From Endotrypanum monterogeii (taxonomy: Eukaryota > Euglenozoa > Kinetoplastea > Trypanosomatida > Trypanosomatidae), in contig CM007349.1 in assembly GCA_000333855.2 (NCBI GenBank), forward strand, positions 46,384 through 110,383: a stretch of DNA of 64,000 bases. The letters are read 5' to 3'. Position numbers and translations under genes: made by a program. Shown here piece after piece: positions 32,080-41,891 of the stretch. The notes beneath the pieces were generated by a model. It was not told where the DNA came from. It saw only the letters and a list, made by a program, of their open reading frames with translations, and ran no database searches. Each line of letters opens with the position of its first letter. Positions within the stretch are counted from its first letter, which is position 1.

Positions 32080-35000
32080 AAAGGCGAGAGTGTGTCGGCA
32101 CCGTCTGCTCGCTGTGCTATTCGGAATACTCACTCCCTTTTGACTAGGTGAGGAATAGCTCCATCGATGTTGCACGTATCAACAACGGCGAATGCCCCCG
32201 GGGGAGCTTCCTCTGCTACGTCGTTTCCCGCTACTCTTTGAATATTTTTGCTTCCCGTCAACGTCCAGCTGCACCCGTTTATTCCCCCCTCCCCCCTTCC
32301 CTCTCCCGGCTACTCCGTGATCTACCTGAGGATGCTCGTTTTCAAATCTATATTCCCTTTATTTGAAGCTACACATGTGATGTGTGTTGGATGCAGTCCA
32401 CCCTCTCCATTTCTTTCTCTCCTCTCCTCCTTTCACGAAGGTCTAAGGCGTGCTTTTTTTTCTTCTTCTGTCCTTTATCTGACACACGAGTGCATATTTT
32501 TTCCTGTCTATGTGTCTGTGTGCGTGTGCGTGCTGAAAGAAGTCACAAATGTGGATTAGTGTAACAGACAGTCGAAGCTGATCCGGAAGAGAGGGGGAGG
32601 GCATACACGCGCATGCATACCAAAGGACTGGGGCTTGTGTATTGGTGCTCCTCCGCTTCGATGTGCATCTCTTAGTATTTGCAATCGTAACATGAGTGAA
32701 CGGAAGTCCAGCTACGTTAACCCAGCATGCCTGAGGGATTGCCGAAATGGTTTGTTGGTCGTCTTCAGACACTCAAAAAGCACTCAAGTGAAGAAAGAGT
32801 ATCAGGGAATGGAATCGTTCTCTAACTACGCCCCCCCTCGATGTCTTTTCGATCCACTGGTTGTGCTTCTTTGCTGGGTTATGCATCCATGTAGATGTTT
32901 CGTGGGACCTCTTCCTCTTCGGGAGGATGGCCTGCTTTTGATCTACTGTTCCCTTCCATGCTCTCTGCTCTCACCTCCTCTCCCTCTCGATTTCTTCTCG
33001 ATTTTGCATAGATGTCTTCTACATAAAAAAAAAAGTACACTGTCCCCTCGAGGGAAAAAAGGGGGCAACCACCCATTCCAGTGATATGAGTTGTTCGCCC
33101 CTATCATTATTTGTGGACTCGTTCTATCCGTTTTGTGTTTGCCTTCATCACGTCCATGATATACACACCGCTTCTGAGCTCTCCACACCTGAGCATCTTA
33201 GATGAGTCGCACTATTTTGAACGGTTTTATCGAGGGTGTATATATATTCTAGGGGGCGGGGGAATTCACTACTACTGATGAGAGGTTTCCGACTGGTCCC
33301 CAAAAGACGATCAACTCAACAAGGAGGAGATCGAAGGGGACTACTCCAATCCTTGGAGTGGTTGTCGCGAACATATCAGTGAGTCGTGACGATTGCGTTA
33401 CTTAGCCCCCACACGGTTCCTCACCCACAGGAACACGGTGAAGATCTCCCAGCAGATGTGCAGGGACGGCCCACACCGGAGAAGAGGAGGGGATGCGCCA
33501 CGGTGCCCACCGTCACCTAAAAGTAGAAAAGCATTTTCTTAACTTTTACCGCAGGGGCGTACCTGCAGGTACGTTGAATCGACTCCTTTCGAACGTCTTG
33601 GCGAGGATGTCACTACCCCCAGTGAGCCCAAATCACGAGGCCGCATATGCACTGAAGCGTGTGTGTGTGTGGCGATTGACAACCATCAGACTTCATCATT
33701 AGTAATCCATTACACAGACAGTGCTGTGTAGCTTTCTTATGGGAGGAGGGGGGCTCCTGCTTGCCAGGTCGGCGGCTGCTTCTCGTCTCGTATGTCTTTG
33801 CCAAGCTAAATAGTTCGTTTATCGTTTTCACATGCTCATCGAGTGGGGAGAGGCTTAGGGTTGCTATTAACTGCACTCTCAAATCACGGTGAGGAAAGAA
33901 ATGCGGAACCGTTTCTTTTTTCCCTGTCTTTTCCTGCTAAATCTACTGGCTCTTGCAGATAAGTTTTGTTGAGGGGAAACGCCGGTGTGTTCTGTTGGGA
34001 CACGCTGCTCGAAGGCGCTGTGAGAATTATGTGCGGCGGTCGCAAGGGGATTTGCCTCCGACGTTCGTGAAAGGGCAATATTCCAAGGTCGAGAATCAAT
34101 AAAGCGTCGTTTGAAGAGAGTAGGGTCCACTATATATATCGGGAAGTGGTGACTGGCGACGAGCAAGAGCGCTGGGGGGAGGGAGGGGAGGGGAGGGGAG
34201 GGGAGGGGAGGGAGGGGGAGGGGAGGGAGGGGGAGGGGAGGGGAGGGAGGGCAGCTCTTCCCGGCGCTCGTTTTACTCCTGAAGTGGTGCATCTTCGCAG
34301 AGGTTGTATTCTGGGAAGAACACAGGCAAGGTGCCCCCCATGAAAAAAAAAAACATAGCGACTGGCGTTACTCAAGTGCCCTGACGACGTTGCATGCTAC
34401 AGTAACCTGCGATGTTTCTTAGGAGTCACGAAAAAGATGCCGTGGTAGCAAAGAAGATAGTTGGCAGCAGAGAGGATTTAGAGGCGTGGATGGTCGCTAC
34501 AATGTAGGCAGCACAATCGCTGCCAACGGATTTCTCTGATAAGTCCACTGCACCTCCCGCCCCAACAGGTCATGTCCATTCCGTGTAACGAATTGACTTT
34601 CAATGAACGTGTCTCCACCGGTCCATGCGACAAATGAAATGAGGCTCGTTCCAGCGCCTTTGCATTGTAGACCCTGCGAGTAACCAGCCTTCTCGCTCAT
34701 GCTCTTCATTCCCACTTTTTGGTAGATCCCTAAGCGGAGCTCCGTGGTGAACACTCAAGAGGCCAGTTTTCCACAACTTGGGATAGTCCCCATCTCACCT
34801 GTGTCGCCGAGTGCTCTCTTTGCCATGTGCCTTCGTTGAAACGTTCCGCACCTCTTGCCCCGTCTGCGAGAGCTTGATGGGTCTATTCCGTAAGGCACAG
34901 CAAGCACTGGGGAAGGGGAAAACATATGTACCGGCAAGCATAGCGCATGATCTCTTACCTTTTCATGCACGTCACTGTCACGCATCCGTTGAGGGAAAAT

Positions 35001-35512
35001 CAGGGTTACAGCTGTGTTTGTCACCTGTTGCGTTTCTGTCAAATATCCACAACATTTATGATGCCTACTGTTTTTTTTCTCCAATCTTTCCTTTCATGGC
35101 TGAAAGCATCACCAGTACCTCTGCAGCACCCCTCTGCATGCACGCGTCACTTAAGGCTCCTTCGTGATACAGCGCGACGAAAGGGTAGCCCCGTACGCGA
35201 GAGACGGTGTCAGCAGCAAGAATTTTTCTCTGCTCTTTCCTCCTTCACACACCGGCACGTGGGCATATACACAAAAGCGCATCTCCACACACACACACAC
35301 ACAACCAGTCAACAAAAAAGCGGAAAACACATTTTCATTTGGAAAACATCAGCGCATCGACTTTATTGCATTCTTCTCTCTTCGCATTTCCTGCGTCAGA
35401 CTTTCCCTATTCTGACGCTCATTTTTCCTGGTTGGAAGGGATAACTGCTCACTGAACCATTCTTCCTCCCTTCCATCATCTACTTCTGGTCGAGCGTGTG
35501 TAGTGTGGCCAT
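32080..35512. other. Gene-poor 3.4-kb gap
   Basis: The longest gene-free stretch of the window (if the partial gene at 63943 is counted). Holds T/C tracts (32410-32480), an A-run (33025-33034), a short TA tract (33238-33248), a GGGGA-type tract (34175-34249), a CA tract (35285-35303) and, on the minus strand at 34497-34754, an 85-codon open frame with protein-like composition but no ATG at its beginning. No gene is called. Confidence 0.6.
34175..34249 (+). repeat. (GGGGA)n/GA-rich tract, potential G-quadruplex
   Basis: About 15 runs of three to five G separated by single A. The strand asymmetry is complete (G on +, C on -). Confidence 0.95.
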
Positions 35513-38500
35513 ATGTCTCTGATGCCGGGGTACCCAGTTCCCAGCACACAGTGGGTGAAATCTGCAGAGGAGTGTGCGGCGTGTGGCAAGCGGTTTAGCT
35601 TTTTTAACTCCAAGGAGAACTGTCCGTGCTGTGGGCGACTTTTCTGCACGAAATGCCTTCCCAACCAGTGCATCCTTTCTCCAATGTCTAAGCCTACGGC
35701 CGTTTGCGTTGAATGTACCACGAAAATTCAAAGCTGGCATTCTTCGCAGCATCAACAGCCAAGGCAATCAGTGCATGCAGATGCCAACGCCAACACCGGC
35801 GGCGATATCGTGCCTCGCTCGACATCGATGACAGTGCTAGAGGCCAAGTTGAATCTCCTCGAGGAAGAGCTCAACTCCACGAAATTGAGTGCCTGCCAGC
35901 TTCGCGAGGAGAACGACTGCCTCGTGGAGCTGCTGGTTGCCAAAGACGCCCGTCTTGCAGAATTGAAAGAGGGACTAGCAAAAGGTGACTCCTCAGCTGG
36001 TGCGGCAACAGCATCCGGAGAGAAGTTGGTGCTGCAGGTACAGCAGGCAAAGGAGGAGTCTATGGCGATGAAGCGACTGCTCAAGGAGGCCGAGGAAAGG
36101 GCTGCCAACGCTGCCCAGGCTAACGAGGTCATGTCAACACAGCTCCACGAATACCGGCAGGCAAAAACAGACTCGGAGCTGCTCGCAGAACAGCTGAGAT
36201 CCGCAGTGCGGCAGGCAGAGGATATGTCAGCACAAAGCTTAGAGGAAGTGAAAAGCTTGCGTTCGTCTATGCAAGCCATGGACACCTTCAGTGAGAAAAA
36301 AATCAAAGAACTTTCTGCCCAGCTGGAATCTGCCCTGGCAGCCAACGCGCAACTCCAGCAGGACTGCGATCGTAATGTGGAGGCGCTGCGTGCAGCTGAG
36401 CAATGCCGTATTCGTTCTGACTTGCAGCATACCAAGGAGGTGGAGCGCCTTAGAGAGCAACTGGAAGGCGCCACGTCTGCCCTAGCTCTGACAAAAGAAC
36501 GATATGAGTATCAAACCCGGGGCGAGGGAAGGTCTGCAGAGGTGCAGAGCGAGCTCCATGTTGCGGATAAGGGGCTGGTGGGATCCGACGCGAGTGCATG
36601 GCGCACTCAAGGGGAGCTCCCACAAACAGTGGAGAACAGCGCGCAATTACAAAGCAACAGCTCACTCAGCCCGCAGGCGGGCTCGGTAGATGCATCAGAG
36701 CTTCTGACACAACGAAAGTCTCAGGAAAGAAAAATCGATCAGGAGGAGGCGCGTGCATGTGCTCGTGTGGAGTTTGGGGTCAAAAAGAAATTCGTGGATG
36801 AGCTGCAGCGAAAGTGCCGTGATGCTGTCTTAGCAGCGCGGTCTGAGCTAGAAGGCGTTCGCTCTCAGCTGTCAACGATGAAGATGGCGTATGAGGAGGG
36901 GCAGCTGTCGTTGCAAGGACTGTTGGGCGAATTGCGTGAGATGCGGAGGGCGGTGGGGAGGCAGCAGGCTTCTGGGCCGGCAGTTGACGCCTCGATATCG
37001 TTTATACCTTCGGAGAGGGACGTTGACGTGGAGAAAAAGTCGAGATGGGCACAGCCGACAATCGTAGAGGATTTGAGGTATCCGTGTGTTGACGATGTGA
37101 ATGTGCATGCGATCAAACCTGTTACAGGGCTGGATAAGTGGGAGTTTGACACTGTTGCGGAGGCACACCGAAGTGGTGAGGCGGACATACTCCTACGGAT
37201 CGGTCACCAGATTGCGCTCAACTTGCTCCTCTTTCCCGACGAGGCTTCACTACACCGCTGGGTGTGTCTCCTGGTAACGGTGCAGGAGAATTACCGTGCC
37301 AATCCCTACCATAATAAGGTGCACGCGGCCGACGTGCTGCAGGGCGTGTACGCGTTGATGTGCCAATGCCCTAGCCTGCTAGAGCACATGACGACAATGG
37401 AGAAGCGTGCGGTGGTCTTCGCTGCCGCTGTGCACGACCTCCGGCACCCCGGGCGCTCCGAAGCATTCCTGAGAAACACCTTCGATGCCATATATTTGCG
37501 TTACAATGGAGTACAGGTGCTGGAGCAGATGCACACGGCGACTGCCTTTCACCTCTTGGCAAGGGCGGAGCTAGACTTTACAAGTAACGACATGACTGAC
37601 CAGGAGGCCCTGCAGTTTCACGGCCTCGTCGCGGCGCTCATTGGCTGCACCTTCATGGGACGGCATGCATCGTTGATGGAGCAGTGGTCGCGCCCTCTCC
37701 AGGAAGGAAAGACGTACGATGTGACAGTAGCCGCAGATCGGCAGCAGATTTTGTCACTATTTTTACACGCCGCCGATCTTGGAGCACAGGCCCGTGGGCT
37801 GGTGGTGTCCCAGAAGTGGGTAGGCGTTGTTGAGGAAATGTGTGCGCAGGGTGACGAAGAGGCGGCCCGTGGATTACCACTGAGCCCGGGGGGCAGCCGG
37901 GCTGCAAGCTTTGAGAGGGGTCAGCTGTTTTTTTTTGGAGACATTCGTCTTACCACTCTTCGACCTTGTGCATCAGCTATTTCCTTTCATTGACTCGCCG
38001 ATTCGGAATCTGCGCGTGGTGCACGCGCACTATTGTGCGGCTCTGAACGAGACATCGCGTGCGTTCCCACCGCCTGTACAGTACAGGTCATCGACATCAG
38101 CGGTGGGTGATGTGGAGGTCGTGCCCCGTGGAGAGGCCCTGGATATTCGCGAGGCAGCGCTGAAGGAGCAAAGGAAAGCTGTCGATGAGGCCGTCCGTCG
38201 GCTGCGGAGGGCGGCGGCCGCTGTGTCAGATCGGGAAAGGAGGCTGCACGAGAGAGAGGCCTCTGAGAAAAGAGCGGTATCTCACTCAAGCACTCAACAG
38301 GACGAGAGGGACATATCTACGTTGTCGGCAGTCGAAGATGAACTGTTGCGTGCAGCTACGGCCGTTACTGAGCGTGAGTCCGAGTTGGAGCGGAGGGTGG
38401 CGGAGGTAGACAAGTTGACAGCATCGCTGGAGGAAAGAGAATCCATTGCGTCTGACTTCTCTGCACAGCTCGCTGCCATCGCCGAAAAAGTCAACGAGCG

Positions 38501-38735
38501 TCGCCAACTTTTGTCGTATCGCGAGCAACTGGTTCAGCAGCGAGAAGAAGCCTTGGATCGCGAACAGGCAGTCGACGGCTCGTCCTTCGATAATGCTGCC
38601 GCGCTGGCGGATGGTATATCTCCTGGTCGGGTGTCAAATTGTACACCGACGGATTGTGCACCAGCGTCTTGGGTGAGACGCGTGAAGTTGGAAAGTGCGC
38701 TTGAGAAGCTGAATGGTGCGCTACAGTACACGTGA
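35513..38735 (+). CDS. PDEC: Cyclic nucleotide phosphodiesterase, PDEC type (FYVE-like finger + coiled coil + central PDE domain); one-base frameshift at T9 run 37928-37936
   Basis: ATG 35513. Seen: N-terminal FYVE-like zinc finger with eight Cys (21, 24, 37, 40, 45, 48, 65, 68); a long coiled coil at about 95-480; then a class I phosphodiesterase domain with YHNKVHAADVLQG, AAVHDLRHPG, FLHAADLG, QGDEEAARGLPLSP and the purine-clamp Gln in GQLFF. The frame is lost in T9 (37928-37936). With one T fewer it reads LETFVLPLFDLVHQLF, as expected after the invariant Gln, and continues to 38735, giving exactly 1073 aa including a second coiled coil. A PDE domain in mid-protein behind a FYVE finger is the hallmark of kinetoplastid PDEC, which hydrolyses cAMP/cGMP. 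The FYVE lipid-binding RRHHCR motif is absent (SKENCP instead). Confidence 0.88.
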
Positions 38736-39835
38736 GGGATTCTTTTTAAGTCTCAGAAGGAGAGTTGATACCGACCACATGTGCAGCGCGCCCGAGATGA
38801 TCTATACCTGCATTTTTTAAAAAATGTTCAATGGATGTGTTAAAACCGGGTGCAATGGGGGGGGGGTAACGACGATTGCTTTTCATTTCAACAGCGAAAT
38901 GGGGCAAGTGCGAGAGGTTGGGCACGCCATATGGCAGTCATTCAGTGACATGGTCAATTTTCGCCGTGCACATGCCACATTCACATCCGCAGTGTGTAGT
39001 GTCTGCGGTTGGGATGAAGTGAGGTCAATTGCGCACGTTTCGATGGAAAACAGTCGGCCCCAAGCGGAGCACCGTTGTTGCCCCTCCTTTCCCCTTCTCT
39101 CCCCTCTCACATTTCCGCTGGCCCAATATACACACACACATATACACATACTCTGTACTTCCTTGCCTAGTGCAAGAGTCCCACAACGATGAGCGTTGAG
39201 GGTTTGGTGACACAATAGGAGCTACCAATAACCCCAGTATCTGAGCGTATTTTTTTTCCACACACACACACTAAAAAAAAAAAACACACACATACACAAC
39301 AACACTCACACGGGTGGAGGTGGACTGGAAGAAAGTGAGGACAGGGGATATTGCACAGCATTTGCTGTCTGCGTTTCCACCACGTCCATCTCATTTCTTT
39401 TCCGTTCTTTTACTGCTGCTCGACTTTTTTGCTGTGGACGTAGTGACATGTCTGCGACATGACGTAGGCGTGTGCTGCGCTATTTCGATGTGTTGCCACA
39501 GTGCTTTGCCCACCGCGTCCTCGTGCTCGCTGTGGGTCGGCGCGGCCTCATTTCCTTGTCTCTGAGAGTAGACGCATGTTTTTTTCTTCTATTGAAACTT
39601 GACACATTCCTGCCATCTTTGCTTTATGAAAAAAATATATATTTTATTCGTGTCATGATCAAATATTTTATATTGGGCAAGGATTCACCCCATTCGTGTT
39701 TTCAGCGCTCGCCCTGCGGCTGCGCGTGTGTTGTTTGCACCCGGGTCTGCGCAGCTCTTGTCTCCCCCGTCCTGCCTCCTCCCTTATCACCCCGTGAGCT
39801 GGATCGGTGCTCTTTCTTTGATTTTTGCGTCGTCA
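38736..39835. other. Intergenic spacer
   Basis: 1.1 kb with G-run near 38858-38867, short CA tracts (39129-39150, 39262-39300), A-runs and AT-rich 39630-39670. The open frame into the next gene lacks support before 39836. Confidence 0.7.
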
Positions 39836-40768
39836 ATGGAGTCATCGGATCGAAGGGCGGAAAAGACTCCCGTGTCGTCTTCAAAGACGGATATACCGGC
39901 TAAGGTCTCCAAGTCGGGATCTTTTGCTGCTGGTGCCACCGCTCCCAGCTACACAGCCGCTGAGGATGGGTCATCTGTTGCACAAGCGCCACCGCCGCCG
40001 CCGCCGCCAGTGATGCCGTACTACGGGCAATATCCATCTCTGTGCTCTATTCCCCCCGGTGCCGCGTCAATGGGATTTTCTATCCCGCCGCCGCTCGGGA
40101 CCAGCTCTTCACGAGGGTGGGTACCTGGTGTGATGCAACTCCCACAGGCCACAAATCCCAACACGGCTCTTCCACATCATCCCTACGTAGCGTCCTACGG
40201 TGCTGTTGCGCAGCCAATGGTCTACATGCCAGTGCCTTATCATTACCCGTCCTACATGACCGCAGCTGTGACCACCCCCGGGACGGCAATAGCTCCTCCT
40301 TTCAATGGGCATCAGACGACAAAACTGACAGCACAGGGTGCAACACCTCCGTACACTCCCTCCGCGGCCGCACCCCCTTTACCTCACTCAAGCACTATCG
40401 AGCCTGCGATGCTTCCGCCACAGTTCATGGAAACACCCTCCACAAATAGCGGGGCTTCGGCACCCGCGGTGGTGTCCGTTCCTCCACCCGTGCAGAACTC
40501 TGTCGCTATCGAACACACTGTTATGCCGCTCATGCCCAACACCAAGCTGCCACCTGGCGACCCCTTCTGTCCTGCAGGTGTCACTGTGCCATTACAGTAT
40601 ACCTCTGCATCGGCAGCGTGCCTCTATGATGCCCCTAGGGCGGATGCGTCGCTTCTGCTACCGCAACACGAATTCAACCATATCACTGGCACCTTTCCCC
40701 CCTCCTCGCCACAGAGCGAGGGGCAGGGAGGCACCGCGGCTACTGTCGCTGACATCAACGCATCTTAG
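39836..40768 (+). CDS. Proline-rich low-complexity protein, unknown
   Basis: 310 residues from ATG 39836, following the C/T tract at about 39760-39790; the frame upstream to 39728 is pyrimidine-tract sequence. Seen: Ser/Thr-rich N-terminus, a PPPPPPP run at about residue 55, repeated Pro/Ala/Thr/Tyr segments (YGQYPSL, PYHYPSYM, PPFNGHQ) and no predicted fold, membrane segment or catalytic motif. Composition resembles disordered tails of RNA-binding or cytoskeletal regulators, with possible SH3/EVH1 ligand stretches, but this is only inference. Codon-level regularity and the long open frame support a real gene. Confidence 0.65.
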   Translation: MESSDRRAEKTPVSSSKTDIPAKVSKSGSFAAGATAPSYTAAEDGSSVAQAPPPPPPPVMPYYGQYPSLCSIPPGAASMGFSIPPPLGTSSSRGWVPGVMQLPQATNPNTALPHHPYVASYGAVAQPMVYMPVPYHYPSYMTAAVTTPGTAIAPPFNGHQTTKLTAQGATPPYTPSAAAPPLPHSSTIEPAMLPPQFMETPSTNSGASAPAVVSVPPPVQNSVAIEHTVMPLMPNTKLPPGDPFCPAGVTVPLQYTSASAACLYDAPRADASLLLPQHEFNHITGTFPPSSPQSEGQGGTAATVADINAS

Positions 40769-41891
40769 CTCATCCAGCTCCGGTTTCGTGCTGGTTTCGC
40801 TCATGTTTTCGTCAATTTTTGTTTCTCTCGTAGGATTTTTCTGCTGTGTCCTCGCTCTCTGCAGCGCTGATCTTTCTCTGCTCCCCGAACTTCACACTAG
40901 TCTCCGGTAGCCAAATCACATGTCCTCCCGTCAGGGGTGGGGGAGAGGAGTGAGGAAAAGTGCGACTCGGACTTCGTTTCACTGGCAGCCTCTTGTGCAT
41001 TCTATATGTCTTGAAATCTTTTTTTTTTGTACTGCTTTTGTCTGTTGGGCGCGGCCAAGGCCTCTGTCGTGAGTAGATGACGTCCCAGTTATGCGGAGGC
41101 GGCAGTAAAGGGAAGATGAGCGACTGAGCACGAACGGTTAGGCTGAAATGGCGGATGCCCCCTTCCCCCCCTCATCCTTTTTTTTCCATCTGCGGCCTTT
41201 TGGGGTGGAGGCGCAACTTGTACTGCCACCATCATTCGTCGATTCCCATTCCCTTCAATCGCGGCGTCTCTGAAGTTGCTGTGGGCTGTGGCACAGATTA
41301 TACCTCAAACCCACATTTTTTTCTACGTTTTCCTCTAAACGATATCTCGAGTTAAGTTTGTGTGCGTCATTTTTTTTTTGTTTCGAATTGGTGTGTGTCC
41401 AAGAGAAGACTCGATTGGATGTACACTAAGAAAAAAAAAATATATACTTGTCATTGCGTCTGACTGCGCCTTCGATATCAGAGAGGTTGCTCAACAGGAA
41501 GCAGATCAAATCTTTTCTACACCGAGTGTGTGCGAGGTGGTCATCTCAAATAGTGATGGTAGTGATCTTGGGCCTGCGCTTCGTACGTGCAGCTCCCCTT
41601 TTTATGTGGAGCGAGTGAGTACTGCTCAAACAACATCAGATTACGGCTTATGTAAAAGTGCAGTTGTTATACGTTGTTTTAAATTTATTTTGAGATGAGC
41701 TATGTGCGATTTTTTCACAGGGACCTCGGAAGAGGTTCATGCTGAGGTTTTTTTTTTCCCACACGGCTAGTCTTCATGTTCACTGTTTCCTCGTCCCTCA
41801 ATCTATGCGTCTCCCCTCTATCCATTATATGTGTACGTACGTGCCCTCCTTTCTTTTTTGTAATCCTCTCAACCACTCATCAGGAACGCGC
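40769..41891. other. Intergenic spacer
   Basis: 1.1 kb, T-rich (41020-41030, 41370-41380, 41747-41758), A-run 41431-41440. No gene supported. Confidence 0.7.
41882..41883 (+). promoter_or_regulatory. Candidate spliced-leader acceptor for the 992-aa gene
   Basis: TCATCAG after a tract CCTCCTTTCTTTTTTGTAAT. It would leave a 5' UTR of only about 8 nt before ATG 41892, and it places the upstream in-frame codons outside the mRNA. Confidence 0.5.

Noticed and set aside
35752..36474. 240-codon minus-strand frame
   Set aside because: Antisense shadow of the PDEC coiled coil; Ser/Cys-rich as expected from the reverse of Glu/Ala codons.
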